DNA of 64,000 nt from Euryodendron excelsum (GCA_033060915.1 CM065390.1:18749501-18813500); one strand, 5' to 3'; positions 11,784-22,719 are shown, numbered from the stretch's first letter. Notes: generated by a model not told the origin, from the sequence alone. Translations and numbers: made by a program.

Positions 11784-12395
11784 GGTTAGTCTAAAATCAC
11801 ATAATATAGAATAAACAATAAGAATCCGTCTTTCACTAATATATTCAAATAACAATGAAACAAATACATCATATAATATGTGAATAAAGATTAAAATAGT
11901 ATGGCATGTGAGCTAGTGAGGCACGACGTAAACGCTGTTTTAAAGTCGTTGTGCCTCCCTACATGAACGTTTTAGTAGACATCAACGACCTCAAGATTTA
12001 ATCCAAGTGCTCACAAACCGCTCTCCTCAAGTGTCACACCAACTGAAAAAAGATGAACGATCCCAGCTGTGGTTGCCACAAAACACTAATAAAAAGTATG
12101 TGAAACTAGAAGAAAAATAGTATACATATAATGGTGAAGCTTTTGTATAAAGAATAGTTTCTCCATTCCTCTCTCTTCTCTTAAAATAGTTACTTGGTAT
12201 ATCTATATAGACACAAGACCAATAAGACCAAAGATCAAACCATTAACATTAGCCACATAATTATAATAAAATATACCAATAAATAACTTTTAATCCCCAA
12301 TATAATGTTTGGAATAAATAGATCATGAATAGGATAGTAATTAAAATTATAATACTAATTGTAATATGAAAAGTTTTAAAACTTCTATCTCAATA
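11784..12395. repeat. Right LTR of the non-coding element
   Basis: Matches 8181-8768, with an insertion of about 25 bases near 11955-11990. Storage-protein intron 5 resumes at about 12397 (TAATTTAACTAATTCTCC). Confidence 0.72.
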
Positions 12396-12612
12396 TGTAA
12401 TTTAACTAATTCTCCTTTGTGTGATTTGGCAGACAAGCTTTTCAAATGGCTTCCCTATGATTGCCATCCGAGGACTATCGTACTTGGTCGGGGCTCAACC
12501 AGGGGAGAGCTTGATCGATTTATTTGGGCCCCTTGTAGCCCTTAATGTAGCTAAGGCTGTCATTCAATTTGTCAAAATTCTGCCCGGAGATGTTTCTCGA
12601 CTGTAACATGAC

Positions 12613-13559
12613 TTTTCAAGATATTACCACATTTTTCTTTTTGGCCTTCTTTTTTATCTTCTTGAGCATTGGACATTTGAATTTCATGTGTCCAAGTTTC
12701 TTGCATTTATAGTATAAAATAACGTCTTTTTTTGAAGACATTTTCTAACTTTGCATTTTCTTTCTTATAAATCTTTTGAATTTTCTTGTGATCATAGCAA
12801 GCTCCTTATCTTCATTGCCACTTTCTCCATTATCATAAATATCATCATTTTTAATGTATGATTCAAAGCAAGATTTTTCTTTCTTTTTCATTCATCTCCA
12901 TCACCATTCATGGTAAGTTAATGAGTCATGAGTGAATCCAAGAGCTCATCCATTGTAAGCTTTGTAAGGTCTTTAGCTTCTTATATAGCGGTGACTTTCG
13001 GCTTCTAATTCTTTGGTAGACATCTAAGAATCTTTATCACAAATTCAACATTAGTATGAGATTTGCCAAGAGATTTTAAAGCATTTATAATATTGGTGAA
13101 TCTAGTAAACATGTCATAAATTGACTCACCATTATCCATTTTAAACAATTCATATTTATGAACAAGCATACTAATATTAGATTCTTTGACTTAATTGGTC
13201 TCCTCATGTATAACTTTCAATTTATCCCAAATATCTTTAGCCGATTCACAAATAGATATACGATTAAAGTAAATTATATCAAGAGCATAATAAAGAACAT
13301 TCATAACTCTAGCATTTAATTAAATACTTTTCATATTACTAGCATTCCATTCACTTTTTTCTTTGAGTATATTTTTTCCTTCTACAATCTTGGTTGGTAT
13401 ACTAGGACCACTAACAATAACTTTCCATAACTCATAATCAGTAGCTTGAATATATATTCTCATTCTAGCTTTCCAATAGTTATAATTTGTGTCACTGAAC
13501 AATGGTGGTCTATTGGTCGATTGACCTTCAACAAGGGAAGTACTAAAAATAGTTGCCAT
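12613..13559 (-). pseudogene. Copia gag remnant
   Basis: Reading from 13559 downward gives MATIFSTSLVEGQ, then PPLFSDTNYNYWKARMRIYI and LWKVI, the usual start of copia gag polyproteins. Below a stop at about 13320 the frame continues with AKDIWDKLKVIHEET, MFTRFTNIINALKSLGK and a broken CCHC zinc-knuckle region near 12670-12720. Several in-frame stops are present. Homology ends abruptly at about 12613, ten bases after the storage-protein stop codon, so the rest of the element is deleted. Confidence 0.85.
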
Positions 13560-13596
13560 AATTTACTCTAAGAAGGTTAAGTCCACTATAAGAGCC

Positions 13597-13613
13597 CAAG
13601 CCCTAATACCAAT
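13597..13613 (-). other. Primer-binding site of the reverse-strand copia element
   Basis: On the minus strand the LTR end is followed by TTGGTATTAGGGCTTGG, a diverged version of the initiator-tRNA-Met primer site (TGGTATCAGAGC) usual in plant copia elements. Confidence 0.65.
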
Positions 13614-15273
13614 TGTTAGTCCAGGTGGCAACCCAAGAGAGGGGGTGAATTGGGTTTAAATAATAATTCAACAAAAAATTCAGATTTAAAATTTTCAATG
13701 AAGAAACAAATATTAATCAATCAATAATAGGTTGTAAATAAATGTACGTAATTCAAACTATAAAGTAAAAGAGATAGAAAGAAGAGAATATGATACCAAG
13801 ATTTATCGTGGTTCGATTTTAACACCAAAATCTACGTCTACTTCCCAAGGCTCTTTCCTTGATATTTTCTCCACTATATCCAAACCGTAGATACAACCAC
13901 TAGTCTTTTAATCCAGGCGCTATTCTTCCTTTACAATTAGTTTTTTCCATAGATACTAGTCACGCTCCTCCAACTAGTTCTTACACAGGTGCTAGTCACA
14001 CTCAACCAAGTGAACCCTCACTTCAACTAGTTTTTGTACAGATGCTAGTCACACCTAACCCCTAGCTATTTCTCCTAGCTAGTATCTCCCTTACAAGAAG
14101 AAAAAATAAAAGTACAACCACTCTTGCTTACAAATAATTCTATCAAAGAATAGATATGCTAATGAAGCTCTCAAAATATTACATGACAAAAGACAATTAA
14201 GCTCTCAAAGACTTTGTAGGATGAATATCACTTTGATGCACAAACTCTTATTGCTCTTGATTGCTCCACAAGTGTATCTTTATTCATAGATGAATATTAA
14301 AGGCTGATTTGTAGTTTCAAATAAGTTTCCTGCCGTTAAAGATCATTTAAAACAATTGTTCCTGTTGAGCAAGTTGCTGCCAGATTTATTGTTGAATTTC
14401 TAATTAGATGGCTTCACTTCCACCTCAATTGTCACTTTGATAACATTCAAATTTAAAAATGAATATAACATAAAAGTTGTAGACATGGAAGTCATCATTT
14501 TAGAACCTTAAGAATCAAGTCGATCTAATGGTCAGATCAAAAGTTATGATCAAATTACTCGAATGTCTCCTAACTGGCATATTTGAATTTTCAAGATGTC
14601 TCCCTAGTTGTTATCTTTGAATTTCTACTACACTAAGTCTTCTTTCACCTTGTGTTTCACCTAGATAACATTTGAATTTGAAAATTCATATAACATGTCA
14701 AATGTATATATCGATGTTTACTTTTTATAACTTCTAGAATCAGATCATTTGGACTTCTGAGTCAAAAGATATGGTCAAATAATCATGATTGTCTTTAAGC
14801 TGCCATATTTTGAATTTCAAATCTAATAAATCACTTTCCGGCTCATTTTCGTGCTACAAAAAATTCTTTGTATGAAAAATTCATAAAAGACTATAATTAG
14901 ACATTTGAGTTTTCTTTCCATCCCCACAAGAATCAGATCAATTCAATGGTTGGATCAAAAGATATGAGCAAAATACTATGGATATATCATATGATATAGT
15001 TTCATCGAATTTCAACCTTAGAAGAAAATTACGCTCTCTCATTTTCTTCCTTGAATCAAGTTTCCTTAAAATATGATTCTTAAGGATTTAGATATTACTT
15101 TTCAAGTCTTAAACTCCTTTTAAGTATTTCATAATCCTACAAAATGTTATTACATAAACTAAATCAAGGATTAAAAGTATTGAATATCTTTAATCATAAA
15201 AATATTTATAAATTAAAGTAAGTTATCATCAAAATCTATATAAAATTCCATATGAATAAATTTAGGGCCAACA
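13614..15273 (-). repeat. 5' LTR of the reverse-strand copia element (1.66 kb)
   Basis: On the plus strand it runs from TGTTAGTCCAGG to TTAGGGCCAACA, so it has the TG...CA form in both directions. The segment AGAGGGGGTGAATTGGG is shared with the LTR starting near 52507, suggesting related copia lineages. No partner LTR remains in the window. Confidence 0.75.
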
Positions 15274-15285
15274 ACATGATGATTT

Positions 15286-16735
15286 CCTCTTCACAGACAT
15301 GTCCACCCATGTACTCATGTACAGGCATCAATTAAACCTACTTCGACCCGATGATGTGAGTTATGCATTGAGAGTACGTCTTATATTCGTTACATTTGGG
15401 TTGTACTATACATGATAATTGATTGTATATTTTAGATTCTTCAGCTTCATTAGACCCCATACAAGACCCATATAGATGCGTTGCCCCAGTACTGCTTTCT
15501 TGGGTTAGAGGTTTGGAGGGCAGCGGTCCTTCTCTTGTACTTTGAAATTGTTGATTTCCATCTACCAGATCGAGTGATGCGCCTGTTCAGGATGAAACAG
15601 CACGTACCGGACCATCCGAACACCATGAGGGATTTGCATATAGTGGATCGACAGGGGAGGATTGCAGTAGATTGAAATGTCTATCATGCAGCGTACATAA
15701 AACTCCGGTCACACAGGATGGCCGTGTAATTGACGGCAAGATTTATGATAGACCTATGTTCTCCGTTAATCCTTACATGATTTGGTATACAAGCATAACT
15801 CCTCTCCATGTTAGGAATCCTGTCAGGCACACAGAGAGAGGCTATTCAGGTGTCGGGGCACTATAGATTCGATGATATGTGTAGTCAAATGTTAAACACT
15901 AAAATTTTATTTTGATAACGTAATAAATGCCCTTAAATTGTATTTTCAGGTGGAAGCATGGACGGATGTATATGAAATGGGAGCACGCGCTATACATGAC
16001 TTTCTTAGGACGGAGTCATTGCAGCAAATGTACACCATACAAGAATGTGACATGGATTTTTTATCCCTCATGCACGAGTTGGACCGTGTCTCACAGCACC
16101 CACAGCGAACCCGCGATGGCTCGTATTCTGGTTCCCTAGCACCCAGTGTGCCACACGGCATGCCACCTCATCCCACCCCTGCACGTCAATCCACCTCTTC
16201 GATACCTTCTTTCATGCATGGTGGATATAATGTAGGGTACGTCGCACCTACACCATATAGGTACGCTACTCAGAGTTCCGAAACAGTATCACATAGGCCA
16301 TCATTTCCTACTGAGAAATACTTTGGCACACATGATCCTTCTAGGATAGCACATCGTCGCTCGACCCACCATGTCTCTCTAGTTTTGTTTCAAACTGACC
16401 TGGGATATAGTTACGATTAGTTCATAGGTGGCATTTTTGGACATATGGGCCATGATTTTCATAGGGGCAGCCTTTCATCGAGTTATAGGGCAAGGCCATC
16501 ACAGGTGACTCATGATTTTCACAGTGGCTACCATTCATTGACTTATGGGAGAGGGCTATCACAAATGACACATGATTATCACAGTGGATGTCTTACATCG
16601 ACTTATGGTGTCAGGTCTTCACAAGTGACAAATGTCCTCGATTACTATCCACAGCAAATGACAACTGCAAACGTTGATCAAGACAATGAAAAGTTGGCAG
16701 CAATAAGTGATCAAAACAAGTAAGAGGAGGTGGCT
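15286..16735 (+). pseudogene. Plant mobile domain (MAIL/PP7-long-form-like) protein remnant
   Basis: The stretch 15481-15675 translates as LPQYCFLGLEVWRAAVLLLY then EIVDFHLPDRVMRLF, HVPDHPNT and LHIVDRQGR. This is the signature of the plant mobile domain (aminotransferase-like), found both in host MAIL genes and in transposons. It is stopped by TGA at 15673-15675 where the family has Trp, and again by TAA after MAV near 15730. A later exon begins after an acceptor at 15948-15949 (VEAWTDVYEMGARAIHDFL) and runs into a Pro/Ser/His-rich tail with a 20-residue tandem repeat. An upstream piece (STHVLMYRHQLNLLRPDDV) lies near 15300-15360. This is a transposon-borne or decayed copy rather than a working gene. 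Confidence 0.72.
16451..16630 (+). repeat. Tandem repeat, 3 x 60 bp, in the mobile-domain tail
   Basis: Units start at 16451, 16511 and 16571 (each CATGATT-TCA-AG-GG...). The period is exactly 60 bases, so the frame is kept; each unit encodes about 20 residues of the form HDFHSG-----TYG-R-SQ-T. Its frame follows that of the mobile-domain exon after an interruption near 16420. Confidence 0.85.
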
Positions 16736-17211
16736 GTTGAAATAGGACGGAGTGGTCAAGACGAGCATCAGGAGGTGGGTGTTCATAAAGGACTGAAAAC
16801 CTAACGTGGTTGAACATGTCTCACGGGAGGGCATTTAGGGCAATCATTGTTCAGCTGGTTTCATTAGTAGGTAGTATGGAATTTGTAAGTATAAAAAAAT
16901 ATTTTATCCCCCCAGAGAGGTGGCATTGCTTTTATTTGCATATATTATCTATTATAAGTGGTATGAAATTTATTGAGGTGTCCAAATATGAGATGTTTGA
17001 TGTACGTAAGTTAAGTCAATGTCTCAGTATTTTAAATTTTTCTAATAATTTTTCAGGTAACTCATCAAAAAGAGCTATACATTGAATTTTAAGACAGGTA
17101 CAATAACAAAAAATTTTATAATAAGATTAATGTTATAAATAAGTCAGCAAGCAAGCTAAGCATATCATCAGTAGGTGGTATGGAATTTGGCGTTTAAGGC
17201 GATCATTATTA

Positions 17212-17395
17212 CGGTTTGGGTTTGGGTTTGGGTTACGTACTAGCCACCTATCAATAAAATTGTAAGGGTCAAATCCATATGAACATTGTACAATATATAT
17301 GTGGCTACAGTTATGAAGTATTTATAAAGATAAATTCATTAATCTTAAACCAAGGCTTAACCCTAAACTAGGATTAGGGTTACGATTACGGTTAA
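17212..17395. repeat. Interstitial telomere-like motifs
   Basis: A run of GGTTTGGGTTTGGGTTTGGG at about 17213 and a cluster of CTTAACCCTAAAC / GATTAGGGTTACG words at 17345-17395 resemble degenerate plant telomere repeats (TTTAGGG). A further block lies at 19542-19572 (CTAGGGCTAGGGTTAGGG). Together they bracket the broken ORFs in this region. Confidence 0.5.
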
Positions 17396-17474
17396 GCATT
17401 GGTTTTAGGTTTGTCATCATTTCGAAGAGTGTGTTATATTTAACTCATTATCTCTCATTCTCAATTGTAAATCA

Positions 17475-17912
17475 ATGGCCACGGGAGGTCCATGCAGTTC
17501 AAATACTCGCCAACATACTCAAGTGTGGATCCTACCTCCGTTCAAAGTCAAGTATTGGTGGGAAAAATACTCTAATCCGAATGAGTATTATGTTAGCTTC
17601 CTATAGGAGTGGCCATTCAGGGTAAAAAGAGTAAGAGAGATTGGTAAGAGATCTAAAAAATCTTGATGTTCAGATACTGCATCGACGCTTTTAGGTCATG
17701 GCAAGCAGGATAAGACTGATTATGAAGTAGCTGTAGCAAGAATAAGGCGAAAGAATAACCAAATGTTGATGCGTTGAGGTCGTTACTTCATATTCCAACT
17801 CGCCACCAAAATGATAGATACCAGCGGGAGAGAATTTACGTCGATGGAACACATCAATGTATTAAGTAATGACGAGTATCTGTTAGACTATTATAAGTCT
17901 GATAAGAAGTGA
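17475..17912 (+). pseudogene. Unrecognised broken ORF X (146 codons, three internal stops)
   Basis: From an ATG at 17475 one frame gives a protein-like sequence (MATGGPCSSNTRQHTQVW, LPPFKVKYWWEKYSNPNEYY, YEVAVARIRRKNNQ, IDTSGREFTSMEHINVLS, DYYKSDKK) ending at TGA 17910-17912. It is interrupted by TAG near 17607 and two TGA codons, all explained by C-to-T changes at CAG or CGA codons, as expected for methylated transposon DNA. I do not recognise a domain. It lies between the mobile-domain remnant and ORF Y and is probably a second protein of the same mobile element. Confidence 0.4.
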
Positions 17913-18088
17913 GTTGGGAACTTATGTCAATTTGAAGAACTATTTATGTTTGTATTTTGAATTTAATATATAAGGTTGCTATCTGCATTATATTTTAATG
18001 AGAGCTTTTATTATAAAGTTCATAAAGATACTGAAAATACTAAAGAAACCTACATGACCATGATACATAACACAATAAACCCCATACA

Positions 18089-18538
18089 TTAAACCTTATG
18101 AATTTTCATCTTCATTGAACATGTCAATGTCATATTGATATTTTTCGTCATTGGCAGCACGTAAATAAAATCTGTGTCAACCATTAACCCCTCTTCAGCA
18201 GGCTCAATCGCTGACACGTTAAAAGAGTGTCACCATAACCACATTTGTATTTGATTTTCCTTTTCACGGAAATGGTGCAATGCCATTTGCAATAACTAAG
18301 AAGTATCAGTAGGCATATTCTTTGCTAATAGATGAGGAATTCGAAGAATGGCTGCTTGCAAGTTTACAACCAAAATCTTAGTTCTTGTAGTTCTGTGTGA
18401 TAACTTACGTAATATTGTATTAACAGTGTTACGTGTGTATCGCTTATTTGGATCCAAAAGACATTAAAAAACTTTTTCATTGTATGCAACCTAGTGACGA
18501 CTCATAGCCTTGAAAATATCATCAATAGTGTATTTCAT
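18089..18538 (-). pseudogene. Unrecognised broken ORF Y (about 150 codons, minus strand)
   Basis: Reading down from an ATG at 18538 gives MKYTIDDIFKAMSRH, then LLDPNKRYTRNTVNTILRKL, TRTKILVVNLQAAILRIPHL, LAKNMPTDTS, LLQMALHHFREKENQIQMW and FNVSAIEPAEEGLMVDTDF. Near 18165 a frameshift moves into an acidic end (DEKYQYDIDMFNEDENS, stop at 18097). Four internal stops (TAG, TAA, TAG, TGA) all correspond to CAG, CAA, CAG and CGA with one transition. No known domain recognised. The even composition over 450 bases argues that it was once coding. Confidence 0.4.
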
Positions 18539-18682
18539 TATGACTGAGGAGTATTGTCACAATTTTACAGTGCTACCTCCTCTCTTGTATAAGAGGTATT
18601 TATAAAGAGCAATCACTTACCCCCTTTTCACGTGAAGGCTGCATCTGCTATACCTATGAAAGCAATTCGTTCACAAGGCAAA

Positions 18683-18810
18683 GCTACACCAATGACATGA
18701 CAAGGTTGCACCAGAGAGTTGTCATGTCATTAGTGTAGCATGTCAATTAAAGGCTACACTAATGACATGGCAAGGCTGCACCAGAGAGTTGTCATGTTAA
18801 TTAAAGACTC
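18683..18810. repeat. Imperfect 70-bp tandem duplication with a 17-bp inverted repeat
   Basis: The block starting GCTACACCAATGACATG (18683) recurs from 18753. Between them CATGTCATTAGTGTAGC (18723-18739) is the exact reverse complement of 18753-18769, giving a perfect 17-bp stem with a 13-base loop. Confidence 0.8.
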
Positions 18811-18879
18811 CTGTATTAAGTAACAACAATTGAAGCCTCATCTGATTACGTATAGGAGTGCTCAACTATACCTCTAAAC

Positions 18880-19522
18880 ATGCCAAAGCGAAAAGACTTA
18901 TTTGGGGCGTTGTCTAGTCATGCATATCCTGCGGGCGCCATGGATGAAAGCCAACCGTCAAGACCCTGGTATATGGTGGGTACATACACAGACCCAGTCG
19001 GTAACAAATAATATGGCCAAAAACATAATTTTCTCAACAAACCTATCCTTATACATGATAAGATGAATCTTGTTAGCTACATCTTCATTGGCAATGCATC
19101 CTTACGACCACCCCCCGGTTACGGATGACAAATACATAAGGTTCCTATAGGAAGACTTACTCGATAAATGGCGTGAGCAAGAGCTATATCACTAATGGGA
19201 TGGCCTCTGTGTCCCAAAGGCTCGTTCAGCTAAGCTATGGGACAGGAGATCATCTACCAGCAAGGTCATGAAAGTGCTGGAATGCGAGATTGATCAAATG
19301 CAACGAAGATTGAACAGGTATCATTTTACAGAGCGAGTGAAGACAGAATGTGTTGATCCAACACAACGAATAACAGCAATTATTGAAGATTTGTTGCTAC
19401 TTTCTGACCGAGAACTTTCAGACTTCTCAGAAGCAGAAGCCGACGATGACTTTGTCAACTATCTACTTAATAGCCTTTTTATTGGTGGCAAACCACTATG
19501 TTGTTACAAACATGGTCCATAA
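18880..19522 (+). pseudogene. Unrecognised broken ORF Z
   Basis: An ATG at 18880 opens MPKRKDLFGALSSHAYPAGA, then AMDESQPSRPWYMVGTYTDPVGNK. After a stop near 19007 and a change of frame it continues as HPPVTDDKYIRFL, EDLLDKWREQELYH, VPKARSAKLWDRRSS and, from 19268, a clean 84-residue stretch MKVLECEIDQMQRRLNRY ... DRELSDFSEAEADDDFVNYLL ending at 19522. The internal TAG and TAA in the middle part are again CAG/CAA-type changes. The charged heptad-like part around 19268-19330 may be a short coiled coil. No family recognised; probably another protein of the decayed element. Confidence 0.35.
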
Positions 19523-20195
19523 AGCTTGTTTCTATTTTTAGTGTTAGGGCTAGGGCTAGGGTTAGGGTTTTTATATTCATGCCTTAGGCATGCCACCAAT
19601 TATGTGTAAGATACATATTTTTCAAAATAATATTTTTTTATTAATTTCTTAAGCGACAATTATTTTGCATAGTATTTTCTTAGTGAATAAAATTCTATGC
19701 TATAAATTACTATTTTCATTTAAGACAATTACAACATTTAGGGGGTCTATGAATTTTTTGAAATCACAAAAAATTCTCTCTATTCCCACAAAGAAAGGAC
19801 GAACAAAATAGAGTTTGGAAAATGCAATTTCGTAAAAAAACTCTCTGTGTTTGTTTTTGCACTTAAATAGAATAAAATTTTCTTAATTAAAAGAGCCTAT
19901 AAAACTTTAAAAGGAAAGAAAAAAATTGAAAATGCCAGGGTTTTTTTTTTCATTTTGTAAGCAGCAACTGAATTGTGTTTTGGCAAGCTTTTTGCAGGCC
20001 ATTTCAGAAAACACAATCCAAGTTTGCATTTTACCTTATTGTGGGAATTATCTTTTCAAATCCAACATTTTGGGAATAAATTTCAAAAATAATATTATTT
20101 TGGTAAAAAAACTCGTTGATATTGGTGATCTACCCCTTCTGACCATTGAAATAGTGATATTAATCAAACAATCCATCCAATAACCTTTTTTTTTT
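19523..20195. other. AT-rich spacer
   Basis: Nothing gene-like apart from the telomere-like words at 19542-19572 already noted. Confidence 0.5.
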
Positions 20196-20205
20196 ATAAA
20201 CATTT

Positions 20206-20592
20206 AGAATAATTACACTTTACCCTCTCATGGTTTAAACAAAAATCAGATGATTTTATTTGATTTAAAAGTGAACACATAACTTCCATTTAGTTTGAAC
20301 TTAACTATAAAATGGATGAAAATCCTTAGAGTTGACAGCAATTCTGTCATAAGAGTATTTTCGTTATTCCATTCCTCTAAAATGGAATATCACAAAGACA
20401 ATTTTGTCTTTTTATTTCAAAATATAGAATTGTTCTTAGTAGGAGCATTTTTGTTATTTTATCAAATTTGTTATGATTCCATTCATTTTGCAAATAAGTC
20501 AAAATTATAAGATGGTTATGTGTTGACTTTTAAATTATAAGGGAGTTATCTGATTTTCGCTCAAATCATAAAGAGGTAAAATGTAATTACTC
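20206..20592. mobile_element. MULE-like MITE with 10-bp target duplication (387 bp)
   Basis: Imperfect terminal inverted repeats of about 70 bases begin AGAATAATTACACTTTACC and, on the other strand, GAGTAATTACATTTTACC. ATAAACATTT is found directly outside both ends (20196-20205 and 20593-20602). Duplication length and long inverted repeats fit a non-autonomous Mutator-like element. Confidence 0.8.
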
Positions 20593-20602
20593 ATAAACAT
20601 TT

Positions 20603-22659
20603 TATATAATACAAAAATAGATAAGCAGTGCTTGAAATCCTTTTACTTTAATGGTGATGATACAGTAACCTTGACTGGTTCCAACGAGCCTGCTCATTTG
20701 AAATGAATAACGAAAACTCCTTACATCGGTGTGGGTTGGCTTTAGAAGCTACGATAACTAAGTTAATGAGGAGATTGGCTGTGAAGATATCATACAGAAT
20801 TACTTGAGGTTCAAAAATGTCATATTTGATGTGTTGGTATATCTCCTTGTAAATAAGTTGTGCTAGGTCGAGCTAATCATAGAGCTAGATTTCCAAGAGT
20901 ATTTGCCCATGATTCCATTCCTTAGACTAAATTGTGAGAGTGGATGAGGAGTAATCATGGGATGTCATCATCCCAAACGCTAACTTCCTGATCATTCGCC
21001 TCGGCTTGTCTAAGGCTGAGAAAGTCACTCGCTGATCTCGTCTCTAACTTCTTATTACAGCTCATTACGTGACATTGAAAGTTTAATTGTGTTGTATATC
21101 TAATTATTTTTGGATCAACAATATTGCGTATAAAATTTAAACTATATTTATACAATGGGAAAAACTCCTATGGTCATGCCTAGAGAGATCGCCACTGTCG
21201 ATCACCCCTTTCCCCCTTTTTCTCTCAGCAAAAAAACTATGTATAATATATGTTATCTTTCACGAAACTAAAATGAGAGTCAATTTGGTTGGATCCACCG
21301 TAACATATATGTTATTTTTGTTATCCAAACTAGGTGTGAAATTGTGTTACTATAAACAGTATAGCAAAAACAGAAATTAAACAATGTCATAAAAATCTAA
21401 AAGTCAACAATGGCACTTGCAAAATTTTCTAGAATCAAAAACAGAATTTAAAAACTTACCAGAATTGAAGTTACAGAACTTGCAGAATATTAAAATACAG
21501 AATAAAGATCAAGGCAAGTGTATCACATTCCGTCCTTAAGAAAATTGCGTCCCCACAATAATACTAATGGTTTGAATGGGTATTTGTCTCTCAGGATACC
21601 ATGATCAACACACACAGATGCAGCATTGCAATGTGTGTTCTGGTGAATCCAATAGTGAATTATACTCTCTCATAAGACTTTCTGAACATGCAAGAATGAC
21701 TCTCTAAATATGCAAAAAAAAATTTGAAAAAAACAAACAACTCTGACATGCGGACAATGCAATGTATATATAGATATCAAGTGCTTGTTCCAAATCGACA
21801 CCAACCAAATAGTGCCTCCCTAATGGTAATAGCCGTGTAAAAAGTTTAAGTTCGATTTGAATCTTAAATGAATCTGAACCTGAGCCAAGCTAGGCTTGGG
21901 GCGGTGCACTCATGATGGACCCTTAGTTGAGTAGATTTTTCGCATCCACAAAACTAGAGTGTCCCTTTGTGTTCAAACCCCACTTTAAGACAAGGCTATA
22001 TAAACTCATTGACAAGTTCATTTTTATTTAATATGGGACAAGGCATGATACCCAAATATAAATATGGTCAACTTAGACACTTTAAAGACTAATAACTCAT
22101 TTACTTCTCCATAAATTTAAGTAAATAAATACATGAGATTAATCTACTTACGAAGGTTAACTCATAACACTTTGGACCTATACCAATAGATTTGTGGGTC
22201 CCACATTTATTATGGCGGATGAAATCTTCGCAATTTTTCAACAATTTTAACGTAATAAAAATATATTATTCAATTCAAATATATAATTAAAATACTCAAA
22301 AAATATATTATTATTTAGTATATGTCCAACACAATTTATCATTAAAATACAATAAAATTAAAATATTTTAATATAAATTACACAAAATCTAGTACCATCT
22401 AATAAATTCAGTATTGATCAATACCACTGAATATGGCTAGTACAAAACTAATTTTCATTGGTTCTAATTTTATATTCAGTACGCTACAATATGAATAATT
22501 ATGATACCGACGGTTTCTGTATTGTTAACCCCACCCGTTAAGTACCGGTTTGAATTGCACGTCTCTGTAACCCGACCCAAATTGCCACCCACACCTACTA
22601 CTACAACGCCACAAACCGCGGCCCGCCTTTGAAATCAGATGGTCAAAGCCAGATTGTTC
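20603..22659. other. Gene-free AT-rich spacer upstream of the E2 gene
   Basis: No supported coding sequence. The stretch 20940-21060 reads as a short minus-strand ORF but matches nothing I know. The last 150 bases are GC-richer (near 22550-22660) and probably belong to the E2 promoter. Confidence 0.5.
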
Positions 22660-22719
22660 TCTTGCACTCCTCGGAGCCCAAAATCAATTAAAATACAGAG
22701 CTGAAGATTCTTCACAAAG

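Larger units (their letters stand above)
8181..12395. mobile_element. Large non-coding LTR retrotransposon (LARD-like) in intron 5
   Basis: Direct repeats of about 0.6 kb (8181-about 8768 and 11784-about 12395) both begin near GTTAGTCTAAAA and end near CTTCTATCWCAATA. They surround 3 kb of AT-rich internal DNA with no gag, pol or other recognisable protein. The repeats differ at many sites and by indels (for example near 8355 versus 11955), so the insertion is older than the copia element at 3627. The flanks resume intron 5 homology to copy A on both sides. No clean target duplication or primer site was found. Confidence 0.72.
7488..12606 (+). pseudogene. Bark storage protein-like 3' fragment (exons 3' to 6)
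   Basis: Exons are recognisable at about 7488-7604 (exon 3 lacking its first roughly 65 bases), 7685-7867, 7964-8143 and 12433-12606. They encode GVVHFGIAG, SIPKQFVHTGLWDWL, DFGSYNVPKGEG, LEQCVNSSVCLP, SLDMESAAV and the end ILPGDVSRL. Both exons and introns are near-identical to copy A, including the GC donor of intron 4. Differences: a 27-bp in-frame deletion in exon 4 removes the YSTEQFFSE segment, and the RGLSD motif reads RGLSY, so the catalytic-type Asp is lost. Intron 5 is expanded by a 4.2-kb LTR element. There is no promoter or signal peptide, so this is a pseudogene. Confidence 0.88.
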
